A DNA stretch of 64,000 nucleotides from Halomonas sp. TA22 (GTDB lineage Bacteria; Pseudomonadota; Gammaproteobacteria; Pseudomonadales; Halomonadaceae), in NCBI RefSeq assembly GCF_013009075.1, contig NZ_CP053108.1:2046001-2110000 (forward strand). The letters run 5' to 3'. Below, piece by piece: positions 53,834 through 63,237 of the stretch. Under the pieces are notes generated by a model. The model saw only the letters and a list, made by a program, of their open reading frames with translations, had not been told where the DNA came from and did not search any database. The position numbers and the translations under genes were made by a program. Within the stretch, counting starts at the first letter, position 1. Each line of letters opens with the position of its first letter.

Positions 53834-53879
53834 GCATGGCCGGCAACATGCTCCGCCTAGCAGCGTCAGGCTGAAAGAG

Positions 53880-53919
53880 CCCGTACCGCGTACGGGTGAC
53901 GCCGGGTGAAACCGGTGTC
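53880..53919 (+). promoter_or_regulatory. Two adjacent hairpins before the TRAP operon
   Basis: CCCGTAC (53880-53886) pairs with GTACGGG (53890-53896). Immediately after, GACGCCGG (53898-53905) pairs with CCGGTGTC (53912-53919) with one G-U. No U tract follows. They may shield or stabilise the dctP-like mRNA, whose product is needed in excess. Confidence 0.4.
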
Positions 53920-53966
53920 AAACACAATGCAATGATGCACACCAATAACCTAATAAGGTGCTGACA

Positions 53967-54968
53967 ATGAAAAGTAAATTGACCCAAGTGTCACTGGTAG
54001 CCGCAATAGCCGCCGCATCCTTCGGTATGAGCCAGGCCCAGGCCGCCGAGCATACCTTCAGCTTTGCTCACGTCTTGATCGAGAGTACCCCCAACGGTCA
54101 GGCAGCCCTTCGCTTCAAGGAGGAGGTTGAGGAGAAATCCGAGGGGCGCATCCAGATCAATGTACTGCCGGCGGCTCAGGTCGGCGGCGATGTGGAGATC
54201 ATCGAGCAGATTCAAATGGGACTCGTCGACATCGGCATTCCCCCCTCGGCAACGCTTGGTAATTTCGAGCCTCGTCTGCAGATATTGGACTTGCCGTTTC
54301 TGATCTCTGATTACGACACGATGGTCGAAGTGCTGGATGGCGACGTCGGTCGAGAGATTCTCGACACCCTAAGTAACCACAACATGTACGGTGTCAATTT
54401 CTGGGGCGCCGGCTTTCGTCACATGACCAATAACGAACGCCCCATAACCGGGCCAGAGGATCTCGAGGCAATCCGCATACGTACCATGCAGGCTCCCATC
54501 ATTATCTCGACCTACCAGAACTTCGGCGCCAATGCCACGGCCATGGCCTTCACAGAGGTCTACAACGGCCTCCAGCAGGGCGTGGTAGCCGGCCAGGAGA
54601 ACCCACTGGCCAATATCTACACGATGCGGTTCCATGAAGTGCAGGACTATCTATCACTGACCAACCATGCCTATCACGCCTACGCCGCAGTAATTAATGA
54701 AGACTCTTGGAACTCATTACCTGAGGATCTACAGGAGATCATGCTTGAAGCCTTCGACAACGGGCGGACTACATCTCGCGAACTCACTCTTCAGGACGAA
54801 GAGACAATTCTCGAAGCTATTCAGGGCGAGATAGAGATCAACGAGATCACTCCCGAAGCGCGCGAGGCATTTATCGAGGCAAGCATGCCGGTTCACCAGG
54901 AGTACGAAAGCGTGGTGACCACCGACCTCCTTCACAAAGTGTATGACGTGGTGGGTATCGATTATTGA
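53967..54968 (+). CDS. TRAP transporter solute-binding protein (DctP family)
   Basis: 333 residues from the ATG at 53967, with AAGGTG upstream. Signal peptide MKSKLTQVSLVAAIAAASFG, cleavage after AQA before AEHTFSFAHV. The DctP fold shows INVLPAAQVGGDVEIIEQIQ, IRIRTMQAPIIISTYQNFGA (the conserved arginine that binds a carboxylate) and GVVAGQENPLANIYTM. It is periplasmic and feeds the DctQM membrane pair. Context suggests an amide, ureide or amino-acid derivative with a carboxylate. The arginine position supports an organic acid ligand. Confidence 0.93.
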   Translation: MKSKLTQVSLVAAIAAASFGMSQAQAAEHTFSFAHVLIESTPNGQAALRFKEEVEEKSEGRIQINVLPAAQVGGDVEIIEQIQMGLVDIGIPPSATLGNFEPRLQILDLPFLISDYDTMVEVLDGDVGREILDTLSNHNMYGVNFWGAGFRHMTNNERPITGPEDLEAIRIRTMQAPIIISTYQNFGANATAMAFTEVYNGLQQGVVAGQENPLANIYTMRFHEVQDYLSLTNHAYHAYAAVINEDSWNSLPEDLQEIMLEAFDNGRTTSRELTLQDEETILEAIQGEIEINEITPEAREAFIEASMPVHQEYESVVTTDLLHKVYDVVGIDY

Positions 54969-55010
54969 TATCTGATTCCATTGACGCCTTCCTAACTTAT
55001 TGGAATTACC

Positions 55011-55532
55011 ATGTTCGAAGCGCTCAATAAATTGATTGATCGCTTGGAAAGCGTGGCGATGGTTGCGTTCATGTCGATCGCAACCATCATCACCACCATC
55101 CAAGTAATCTATCGCTACGGCTTCAGCGGCTCGCTCTTTTGGGCCGAGGAGGTCGTCATTTACTCTATCATCTGCATGAGTTTTGTGGGTGCCAGCATGG
55201 GGGTCCGCCACGGCGTGCATATCTCCGTCGACGTGCTGAATGCCCTCGTTCCTCCTTCTATCAATCGCTGGCTGCACATCATTTCAGCGCTGCTGGGCAT
55301 CGCCTTTGCTGGATTCATGACTTACTACGGCTTCCAGCTCTATTTCAACACGCTGGGACGTGGCCAATTGACCGCTGCCCTTCGCCTGCCAATGGCCTGG
55401 TTCTACCTGCCTATTGCAGTGTCGGGGGTGCTGCTGATCATTCGCTACCTATGGGTGATCCGTGAAGCCTGGACCAAGCCACCGGTCAGCTTCTCCGAAG
55501 AGCTCGCCGCCGAAAAAGACAAGCTCGTCTAA
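55011..55532 (+). CDS. TRAP transporter small membrane subunit (DctQ family)
   Basis: 173 residues, four membrane helices (VAMVAFMSIATIITTIQVIY, then VIYSIICMSFVGASMGVR and on), with FWAEEVVIYSI in the first loop, as in DctQ. It partners DctM to drive sodium-coupled import. It begins 42 bases after the binding-protein gene and 15 before the large subunit. Confidence 0.92.
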   Translation: MFEALNKLIDRLESVAMVAFMSIATIITTIQVIYRYGFSGSLFWAEEVVIYSIICMSFVGASMGVRHGVHISVDVLNALVPPSINRWLHIISALLGIAFAGFMTYYGFQLYFNTLGRGQLTAALRLPMAWFYLPIAVSGVLLIIRYLWVIREAWTKPPVSFSEELAAEKDKLV

Positions 55533-55547
55533 CGACTGGAGACCCTC

Positions 55548-56822
55548 ATGATCACGGCACTTCTTCCCATCTTCTTCGCGGTGCTGCTGCTGGGGCTGCC
55601 GATTTTCGCGGCGCTGGCCTTCTCCGTGTTCCTGGCCATCGAATTCTTCGGTACCACCAACCCCGTCATCGTGCCGATGCGCATGTTCACCGGCATGAAC
55701 AACTTCTCGCTGATGGCCATCCCGTTCTTTATCCTGGCCGCTGAGCTGATGCGCATCGGTGGGCTGTCGGACAAGCTGATCAATTTGGCCAAGGCGCTGG
55801 TCGGCTGGGTGCCGGGAGGCCTGGCGGCAGCTACCGTCCTCTCCTGCCTGTTCTTCGGAGCGATCTCGGGCTCCAGCCCCGCCACGGTCGTCGCCATCGG
55901 CTCGATCATGTTCCCGGCCCTGGTCGCGGCCGGCTACGACAAGCGATTTGCCATCGGCCTGATTGCCACCTCTGGCACTCTTGGGCCCATCGTCCCCCCC
56001 AGCATCGCTTTGATCATCTACGGCTCGGTGACCGGCACCTCAGTCGGCCGGCTATTCGCGGCAGGCCTGCTACCGGCCATTCTGATCGGCTCACTGCTGA
56101 TCGCCTACTGCATCGTCTACTCGTCTTTCAAGGGGTACGAGCGTTCGCCGTTTCCGACACTGCGTCAGGTGGGAGCCGCCTTCAAGTCGGCCGCCTGGGG
56201 GCTGGGCCTACCATTCATCCTGCTCGGCGGCATTTACAGCGGCATCTTCACACCCACCGAGTCTGCCGCAATTGCCTGCATGTACGGGCTGTTCGTCGGC
56301 ATGGTGGTCTATCGCACCATCAACTTCCGCACCCTACTCGGCACCCTGCGCAGTTCAGGTCTGATATCGGCCACCCTGCTGTTGATCACCGCTGGCGCCT
56401 CGGCCTTTTCATGGCTACTGGCGATCACCGGCACCCCGACCCAGTTGGCCAGTCAGGTACTTTCCCTCACCGACGACCCGTTCCAAGTGATGGCCCTGTT
56501 CAACGTGGTGATGATCATTGCCGGCTTTTTTCTCGACAGTGCCTCGGCCATCATTGTGCTCTCGCCTTTGCTGCAGCCTATCGCCGCCCAAGTCGGCGTG
56601 GATCCTGTGCACTTCGGCATCATCACCTTGGTCAACTTCTCTGTCGGTATGATCACCCCGCCAGTCGGACTCAACCTGTTTGTGGCCATGGCGATTTCAA
56701 AGATGTCGCTGCAGGAAGTATTCAAGGCCTGCCTGCCGCTGATTCTGATCATGCTGATCGCTCTGATCGTCATCACGTACATGCCTTGGATCAGCACCTA
56801 TTTGCCATCGCTACTCTACTGA
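55548..56822 (+). CDS. TRAP transporter large membrane subunit (DctM family)
   Basis: 424 residues, about 11-12 membrane segments. Hallmarks are FFGAISGSSPATVVAIGSIM, SGTLGPIVPPSIALIIYG and VNFSVGMITPPVGLNLFV, which form the sodium- and substrate-binding elevator domain. It uses the sodium gradient, sensible in a halophile. GGAGA precedes the ATG. The M20 hydrolase starts 10 bases after its stop. Confidence 0.94.
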   Translation: MITALLPIFFAVLLLGLPIFAALAFSVFLAIEFFGTTNPVIVPMRMFTGMNNFSLMAIPFFILAAELMRIGGLSDKLINLAKALVGWVPGGLAAATVLSCLFFGAISGSSPATVVAIGSIMFPALVAAGYDKRFAIGLIATSGTLGPIVPPSIALIIYGSVTGTSVGRLFAAGLLPAILIGSLLIAYCIVYSSFKGYERSPFPTLRQVGAAFKSAAWGLGLPFILLGGIYSGIFTPTESAAIACMYGLFVGMVVYRTINFRTLLGTLRSSGLISATLLLITAGASAFSWLLAITGTPTQLASQVLSLTDDPFQVMALFNVVMIIAGFFLDSASAIIVLSPLLQPIAAQVGVDPVHFGIITLVNFSVGMITPPVGLNLFVAMAISKMSLQEVFKACLPLILIMLIALIVITYMPWISTYLPSLLY

Positions 56823-56832
56823 GGAGATGCTT

Positions 56833-58098
56833 ATGCCGACGAATTCATCCCTGGCATGCGCAGTCGACGGCGAGTGTTTCTGGGCCGATGTCGAGGCCCA
56901 GTCGAAGATCGGCGCCCTGTCACCTCGCGGCATTCGCCGCTTGGCCCTGGACGATCAAGACAATCGAGCCCGGCTGTGGCTGATGGATCAAGGTCGGGTG
57001 CTCGGCTGCAGCACGCATTACGATGCCTTGGGCAATGTCTTCCTGCGGCGGGAGGGGCTGAATCCCTCGCTGCCACCGCTGCTGATCGGCAGCCATCTCG
57101 ACAGCCAGCCCCATGCCGGGGCCTATGACGGCAGCCTGGGCGTGGTGGCTGGCCTGGCCGTGCTGCGCGTTCTTGCCGAACGACAGGTCACCCACGCGCG
57201 CCCGGTCGAGGTAGTGTCATGGACTAACGAGGAAGGTGCGCGTTTCGCGCCTGGGGCCTCCGGTTCCTCCTGGTTCGCTGGCCGGCGCGACACCGAAACG
57301 ATCCTCGCTGCACAGGACGATGACGGGGTGACGTTCCAGGACGCGCTTGCCGACTGTCTGGCGCTGCTTGAGGCTCACGGGGCCCGCTTTCGGCCAACGC
57401 CGGTCGTTCCCCACGCCTTCCTGGAATTGCATATCGAGCAGGGCCCGGTATTGGAAGCTCAGGGGGCACCGGTCTGTGTCGTTACCGGTATCCAAGGCGT
57501 TAACTGGTATGAGGTGGAGGTCAATGGTCAGGCCAACCATGCGGGAACCACGCCGGAGGCCTCGCGTCAGGATGCATTCATGGGCGCACATGCATTGATC
57601 GGCGCCCTTAAGGAAGCCGTGGCGGCGCAGGATGACCAGGTACGCTTCACCATCGGCAAATTTGCCCTATCACCCAACTCGGTGAACACCATCGCTCAAC
57701 AGGCCCGCTTTACCATCGACCTTCGACATCCCGACCCGGCGGTGCTGGACACCTTGGATACGCTGTTTCAGAAACTCGCGTCTCGAAGCTGGTCCGGCTG
57801 CACGGCCCGGCTGGAAGCGACCTCACGAGTGGCCCCGGTGGCCTTTGACGACCATTTGGTCGCTCTCCTCGACGCCAGCGTCAAGGTCTTCTGGCCACAA
57901 GCTCCGCGGCTAGTCTCTGGGGCTTTCCATGACGCCATCCACCTCGCCCACCTGTGCCCCACGGCGATGCTCTTCGCGCCCTGCCGTGCGGGTATCAGCC
58001 ACCATCCCGATGAACACATCGAGCGTGATGACGCCGAGGTCGCAGTCCGCGCCCTGGCGCACGCCGTCGAGCAGCTTCTTATGACAAGGAATAATTGA
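56833..58098 (+). CDS. M20-family Zn-dependent hydrolase (allantoate/N-carbamoyl amino-acid amidohydrolase type)
   Basis: 421 residues from the ATG at 56833. GAGGAG abuts the earlier ATG at 56827, so the later one has proper spacing. Metal motifs are GSHLDSQPHAGAYDGSLG, WTNEEGARFAPG and ELHIEQGPVLE. The C-terminal region CRAGISHHPDEHIERDD carries the last metal histidine. The family hydrolyses allantoate, ureidoglycolate, N-carbamoyl-beta-alanine or N-carbamoyl amino acids, releasing ammonia and carbon dioxide, and the exact substrate is unresolved. A Rid protein follows after one base, consistent with a reactive imine/enamine intermediate downstream. Confidence 0.9.
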   Translation: MPTNSSLACAVDGECFWADVEAQSKIGALSPRGIRRLALDDQDNRARLWLMDQGRVLGCSTHYDALGNVFLRREGLNPSLPPLLIGSHLDSQPHAGAYDGSLGVVAGLAVLRVLAERQVTHARPVEVVSWTNEEGARFAPGASGSSWFAGRRDTETILAAQDDDGVTFQDALADCLALLEAHGARFRPTPVVPHAFLELHIEQGPVLEAQGAPVCVVTGIQGVNWYEVEVNGQANHAGTTPEASRQDAFMGAHALIGALKEAVAAQDDQVRFTIGKFALSPNSVNTIAQQARFTIDLRHPDPAVLDTLDTLFQKLASRSWSGCTARLEATSRVAPVAFDDHLVALLDASVKVFWPQAPRLVSGAFHDAIHLAHLCPTAMLFAPCRAGISHHPDEHIERDDAEVAVRALAHAVEQLLMTRNN

Positions 58099-58099
58099 T

Positions 58100-58570
58100 A
58101 TGACCCAGACCATTGAAGCGGCCGTAGCGGCACAGGGCCTAACCATCCCCGCCATCCCGCGTCCCCGCGGTGCCTTCCTGCCCTGGTCACGACTGGGCAA
58201 CCAGCTGTTCCTGGCCGGCCAGATCTGCGAGCGGGGCGGAGAGGTCCTCTATCCGGGTAAAGTGGGCGCCGAGTTCGACCTCGAGACTGCCAAGCTGGCC
58301 GCCCAAGCCTGTGCCCTTAACCTGCTGGCCTCGCTCAGCGATGCTGTCGAAGGCGACATGAACCGAGTTGTACGCTGTGTACGTATGAATGGCTTCGTCA
58401 ATGTGGCCCCCGGGTTCCACGACGTACCGCTGGTAATCAACGGCGCCTCCGAGCTCTTCATCGCCCTGTTCGGCGAGAACGGACGCCATGCCCGCACGGC
58501 CATTGGTGTCGCTACCTTGCCCGGCAATGCGGCCGTCGAAGTCGAATCGATATTCGAAATTCGCGACTGA
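58100..58570 (+). CDS. Rid family (YjgF/YER057c/UK114) protein
   Basis: 156 residues, somewhat longer than RidA (about 130) because of an N-terminal extension of about 20 residues. The catalytic arginine lies in HARTAIGVATLPGNAAVEVE (R132), matching the position of R105 in RidA. Such enzymes hydrolyse reactive enamines/imines (2-aminoacrylate) or related pathway-specific intermediates. The AAGGA site overlaps the end of the hydrolase gene, so translation is coupled. The subfamily is not classic RidA; a substrate-dedicated role within this operon is likely. Confidence 0.88.
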   Translation: MTQTIEAAVAAQGLTIPAIPRPRGAFLPWSRLGNQLFLAGQICERGGEVLYPGKVGAEFDLETAKLAAQACALNLLASLSDAVEGDMNRVVRCVRMNGFVNVAPGFHDVPLVINGASELFIALFGENGRHARTAIGVATLPGNAAVEVESIFEIRD

Positions 58571-58585
58571 CCCCGGAGCCACGAC

Positions 58586-59984
58586 ATGACCGACTCACCT
58601 CTGAAGCGCCCACTGCGCGAGCTGTACGCCGAACTGCGAGGCGGCAAGCTCACGGCAACCGCCCTGGCCGAGGCCTCCCTGGAAGCTAACCGTATCCGCT
58701 GTCAGCATAACCATGCCTACCTGACCTGGAACGGTGAGGCTGCCCCGGCCTTTGCCCAGGCCACCGATGCCGTGATCTGCCAAGGCGGGGATGCAGGCGC
58801 ACTGATGGGCATTCCCGTCTCGGTCAAGGACATCTATGCCGTGCCTGGCTTGCCGACCTATGCCGGCTCATCCCAGCGACTGCCCCTGCAGTGGGAACAG
58901 CCGGGACCCATGATCGAAGCCCTGCTCGCCCATCTACCCAGTGTTATGGGCAAGACCCACTCGGTAGAATTTGCCTTTGGAGGCTTGGGACAAACGCCCA
59001 CTGGGGCACACCCCGTAACCCCTGGGATCGACAAGCCCATCGAACGCCCGGCGGCTCCAGTTCCGGAGCCGGAATCTCTTTGATCGGCGGTACCGCAAGC
59101 CTGGCCCTCGGCACCGACACCGCCGGCTCGGTACGCATTCCGGCCGCCATGACCGGCGTCGCCGGCCTCAAAACCACTGCCGGCCGCTGGCCGACAAACC
59201 AGATCGTGCCGCTCTCCACCACCTTAGACACCCCAGGGTTGCTAGCCCATCGTGTGGACGACCTGGCCTTTGCTTTCGATGCCCTAGACGGCACGCTGAC
59301 ACGTCACTCCGCTCGTGTCCCTTCGCCACCGGTGCTGGCCGATCTCACCTTCGGGGTCCCTGGCGCCTTCTTCTGGGACGACTGCAGCCCCGGCGTCGCC
59401 GAAGCCGTCGAGGCAGCCATCCACCAGCTCGAGGCCGCCGGGGCTCGTCTGGTCACACTGGAATTGCCCCATACTGATGAGGCCTACGCGTTGTTCCAGC
59501 AGGGGGGCTGGCCGCGGCCGAGCTGGCAGCATTCCTCAAGACCGAAATGCCCGAGATGCTTGAGGCCCTGGATCCCAATGTCGCCGCCCGGGTCAGCGCG
59601 GCCGATGATATGCCAGCCTGGGAGTATGTGCATCGCCGCACGGTCATCGACAAGCTCTACATGGCTGCCGCGACGCGCCTGGCAGATGTAGATGCCATGC
59701 TCACGCCCACCGTGGCCCTAACCCCGCCCACCCTGGAGAGCCTGCTCCCTGAGGGGGCCTATGTCAGAGCCAATATGCACGCGCTACGCAACACCGTGAT
59801 GGCCAACTTCATGGGGCTCTGCGGGCTTACGATGCCTGTGGGTAAGGACAACACCGGCATGCCGGTCGGGCTTCAGGTTCTGGCCGGCCCTTGGCAGGAG
59901 GCCCGGCTGCTGGCTATCGGCCAAGCCATCGAGGTGCAGCTGGGTACCGGCATTTCCCTGCTCGGCGACCCCCCGGCGCCCTGA
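58586..59984 (+). pseudogene. Amidase-signature enzyme broken by two single-base frameshifts
   Basis: Three frames join into one AS-family protein of about 465 residues. Frame one runs from the ATG at 58586 (MTDSPLKRPLRELYAEL) through GIPVSVKDIYAVPGLPTYAG with the catalytic lysine. Near 58987-58990 (GGGA) a base is missing. The next frame reads LGTNAHWGTPRNPWDRQ and TPGGSSSGAGISL (catalytic serine region) to about 59510. There a run of six G has lost one more. The last frame continues LAAAELAAFLKTEMPEM to the TGA at 59984. Both lesions are losses in or next to G runs, so sequencing error or phase variation deserve a check. If intact, it would hydrolyse a carboxamide. Confidence 0.85.
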
Positions 59985-60050
59985 TCGACCGCTCGGCTGC
60001 GGCATCACTGGTCCACCTTGAGCCAGCAGGACAGCTTGGAGCTAACCCGA

Positions 60051-61313
60051 ATGACCGATTGGAATCGCATGACCATAGCTTGCTTTCAGCTTGGGCTCGC
60101 TGAGGGAGAATTCTCACCGCTTGACTGGTGGATGGCTTGCCGGGAACGCATCGATGCCTTGGAGCCGGACATCCAGGCCTGGGAATGCCTGGCCCCCGAG
60201 CCCGTCATCACGAGGTATGATGGAGGTGATCCATACCCTACTTTGTGTGGGGTCCCAGTAGGTATCAAGGATATCATCGACACGGCACGCCTACCCACCA
60301 CTTGGGGAACCCGAGGATATCACCGGGTCAACGGATCCGACATGGACGCCGCCGTTATCACTCAACTCAGTCAGCTCGGCGCCCTACTCATGGGAAAGAC
60401 GGTGTCGACCGAGTACGCCTATTTCCAGCCTAGCAAGACCCGTAATCCCCGTGACCCGTCACGCACCCCGGGTGGCTCCTCGAGTGGTTCGGCTGCGGCC
60501 GTCGCCGCCGGCATGGTACCGGTGGCCCTTGGCACCCAGACAGTGGGGAGCATCATCCGTCCCGCCAGCTACTGCGGCGTGGTGGGATTCAAGCCTACCC
60601 ACGGTACGCTAAGCGTCACCGGTATTAAGGCACTAGCCCCGTCACTGGACACCCTGGGTTGGTTCACTCGGCACATGGATGACACTCGCACACTGTTCAC
60701 TACCCTAGCCGGCAGTGATCCGATCACCATCTTGGAGCGGCTCGATGGTGTGCGCGTCGGCCTATGCCGGCTACCAAGCACTCCCTTACTATCATCGGAC
60801 GCTACTGCCGCCTTGGAAAGTGCCGCCTCCAAGATGACCTCGCTGGGTGCCCACATCAGCTCCGTCGATCTAGGCGCTTCATTCGATAACCTCGTGACGC
60901 ACCAGCAAAACATTCTGGCTTATGAAGCCGTGCGTGCCCTGGCCAGCGAGCGTACCCACTTCGAAGCATCAATGAGTCCGGCCCTGAAAGGTCTGCTCGA
61001 TGAGGGACAAGACCTCTCACTGGAACGCTACTGGCAGTCACGGCAGGCTGCCGATCGCGCCAGGCTTGCGCTGTCACAGCTTGCCGAGCGCTTCGACGTG
61101 ATACTTGCACCCAGCGCCCCGGGCGTTGCACTCAAGGGTCATGAAAGTACCGGCGACCCGATCTACTCACGCGCCTGGACGTTGCTAGGAGTCCCCTGCG
61201 TGAACCTGCCGCTTTACTGGACGCCCCAAGGCCTGCCGGTCGGCATACAACTGATTGCCGATCGGTATCAGGATCAACGGCTTTTGAGTATCGCCAGCGC
61301 GCTGATGCCTTGA
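60051..61313 (+). CDS. Amidase-signature family hydrolase
   Basis: 420 residues from the ATG at 60051 (MTDWNRMTIACFQ); a TTG at 60018 is in frame too. The Ser-cisSer-Lys triad is visible: lysine in VPVGIKDIIDTARLP, cis-serine in RTPGGSSSGSAAAVAAG, and nucleophile in LGTQTVGSIIRPASYCGVVG. It is slightly short for the family (450-500). It follows a damaged amidase of the same class, with which it might have been partly redundant. A bulky carboxamide is likely its substrate. GGAG lies ten bases upstream of the ATG. Confidence 0.9.
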   Translation: MTDWNRMTIACFQLGLAEGEFSPLDWWMACRERIDALEPDIQAWECLAPEPVITRYDGGDPYPTLCGVPVGIKDIIDTARLPTTWGTRGYHRVNGSDMDAAVITQLSQLGALLMGKTVSTEYAYFQPSKTRNPRDPSRTPGGSSSGSAAAVAAGMVPVALGTQTVGSIIRPASYCGVVGFKPTHGTLSVTGIKALAPSLDTLGWFTRHMDDTRTLFTTLAGSDPITILERLDGVRVGLCRLPSTPLLSSDATAALESAASKMTSLGAHISSVDLGASFDNLVTHQQNILAYEAVRALASERTHFEASMSPALKGLLDEGQDLSLERYWQSRQAADRARLALSQLAERFDVILAPSAPGVALKGHESTGDPIYSRAWTLLGVPCVNLPLYWTPQGLPVGIQLIADRYQDQRLLSIASALMP

Positions 61314-61341
61314 TTCATTTCAATAACAAGGAGATGACGAA

Positions 61342-62286
61342 ATGGCCCACCCTATGCCCATCAAGTCCGTTCACGGCCAGCATTGCCACCATGGCTGGAG
61401 CAACGCCAACTCACCCGCAGAAATCGTGGCTCCCGGCGCTACCCTCACCTTCGAGTGCCAGGACGCCGCTGGTGGCTACTTTACCCGCGCGTCAAGTGCC
61501 GCTGACGTCGATGCCATGCCTTTCGAGCGCCTGAACCCCGTCACCGGTCCAATCTTCATTGATGGCGCCCAGCCAGGAGACGTACTTAAGATCACGATCA
61601 ATGAATTTCGCCCTTCGGGTTTCGGCTGGACAGCGATAATTCCCGGATTCGGGCTTCTAGCTGACCAGTTCACCTCACCAGGCCTGTTCCTCTGGGATTA
61701 TGACACCACTTCCCGGACACCCGCCGCCTACGGCGGCCAGGCGCGCATTCCCCGCAAACTTTCGCTGGCACAATAGGCTTGGCCCCCGCGGCACCGGGCA
61801 TACACTCCATCGTACCGCCGAGGCGAGTCGGTGGAAATCTCGACATTCGTGACCTAAGTGCCGGCAGTACATTTATCTGCCAGTAGAAGTTGCCGGAGCG
61901 CTGTTCTCAATCGGGGATACCCATGCTACCCAAGGGGATGGCGAGGTCTGCGGCACAGCCATAGAATGCGCTATGCAGGTCAGCGTCACCCTCGACCTGA
62001 TCAAGGATACCCCCTGGCCATGCCGCGCTTCAGCACCTCAAGGCCGGTGACGCGCCACTTGGATGGTGCTGGCTATGAGGTATTCACGGGCATAGGACCC
62101 GACCTGATGACTGGCGCTCGCCAAGCGGCGGAAGGCGCCATCGACTGGCTGGGCATGACGCACAACCTGCCGGCCGATCAGGCCTACATGCTCTGCTCTG
62201 TCTGCGGCGACCTGAGGATCAGCGAAATCGTAGATGCACCCAACTGGGTAGTGGCGTTCTATCTACCAAGAATTATTTTCGAATAG
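61342..62286 (+). pseudogene. Acetamidase/formamidase, inactivated by several frameshifts
   Basis: The gene starts well (ATG at 61342 after AAGGAG) and reads MAHPMPIKSVHGQHCHHGWS, then INEFRPSGFGWTAIIPGFG, to a premature stop at 61776. A small deletion seems to remove the GTI/G region. It resumes as LAPAAPGIHSIVPPRRVGGN (frame 0 from 61779), then LPVEVAGALFSIGDTHATQG (frame 2, about 61877-62015), then PRFSTSRPVTRHLDGAGYEV to FYLPRIIFE and TAG at 62286. The FmdA_AmdA family hydrolyses formamide or acetamide. All frame changes have the sense of one base lost. Function would have been the last, short-amide step of the pathway. Confidence 0.85.
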
Positions 62287-62311
62287 TCTAATTAGACAAG
62301 TTATGTATATC

Positions 62312-62359
62312 ACTCCTGTGAGCTGAGCCCACCCTGGGCTTGTTACACCTCACAGGAGT
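62312..62359 (+). repeat. Nested inverted repeat before the DUF932 remnant
   Basis: ACTCCTGTGAG (62312-62322) and CTCACAGGAGT (62349-62359) are perfect inverses, enclosing AGCCCA (62326-62331) and TGGGCT (62335-62340). The right outer arm contains the AGGAG ribosome-binding site of the following ATG, so folding would hide it. Confidence 0.6.
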
Positions 62360-62365
62360 TCCAAT

Positions 62366-62830
62366 ATGCCTCCACCCTGCTCGCGCTGTGTCTCGCAGCG
62401 CTAAAAGGTCGTGCAGCCGGAGAAGGTGCTGGAGTTCTACCGGGACCTGACCGATTACGCCAGCTATGAGCTGGAGACGGCTGGCGTGCTCAAGGGCGGC
62501 GGTCGCAAGTTCTGGGCACTGGCCCGCAGCGGCTGGAGGAGTGCTTTGAAGGGGCAGGATCAGGTCAATGCCTATCTGTTGCTGGCCACGTCCTGCGATG
62601 GGTCGCTTGCCACCGTGGCTACGCCAACCTCGGTACGGGTGGTCTGCAACAACACCCTGACCATTGCCGTGGACGGCATAAGTCAGGGCGTGAAGGTCTC
62701 GCACAGCACCGAGTTCGATCCCAAGCGGGCCCGCAGCAACGACTACCGCATGGGGGCTCCGCCTGGTTCAGCCAAGGGGCCCAGCCTCAAGAACAAGGCG
62801 CTAGAGTCGACCTTGGCGCTGGTGGCCTGA
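62366..62830 (+). pseudogene. DUF932 (plasmid/ICE-type) gene remnant with nonsense mutation
   Basis: From the ATG at 62366 the frame gives CVSQR, a TAA at 62402-62404, then KVVQPEKVLEFYRDLTDYAS, LKGGGRKFWALAR, LLATSCDGSLATVATPTSVR and VVCNNTLTIAVDG. DUF932 proteins normally read VSQRYKVVQP, so a tyrosine codon became TAA. About 100 residues expected before VSQR are absent, and the C-terminus after FDPKRARSND departs from the family. DUF932 genes are usual on plasmids and integrative elements. Together with the integrase remnant it points to a decayed mobile element. Confidence 0.8.
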
Positions 62831-63237
62831 TCGACTGCGGATGTTGAGAGACCGATCACAACCATCACGAGAAGTGGGTCAAGCAGACTCTGGCCTGCAA
62901 TGTTGCAGCGGTGATGCTGTCCACATCCCCTCAGCAATCCTGAGCAGAGCAATGACGACCAGAATATTACATAGCACTTGTAAGACGATTGGGTTAATTG
63001 AGGTAAGAGTGTTCCTTCATATCGCCACCGCTTTCGAATTGCACTCGCCCTCCCTTGTTACCATACAGCTTTTCGGTGGAGTGGTGGTAATAGTTGAAAG
63101 AGCCCAGCTGTTTCCGGCCAGGCTCTTCTAGTAAATATATTGGGCTACAATTCGCCAGGTAATTCAAAATTGAACAACAGGTCGTCCTGAGCGTCCATCC
63201 CTGCCAACTAAAGTAACCGACACTCGCGAAAATGGCG
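62831..63237. other. 407-base intergenic region, mostly AT-rich
   Basis: Nothing convincing is encoded. AAGAGCC (63098-63104) and GGCTCTT (63121-63127) form a 7-bp stem that could terminate the minus-strand gene, but that gene's stop is at 63238, over 100 bases away. A minus-strand frame (62994-63305) is open but overlaps the next gene and has no recognisable motif. GC is lower than in flanking genes. Confidence 0.5.
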
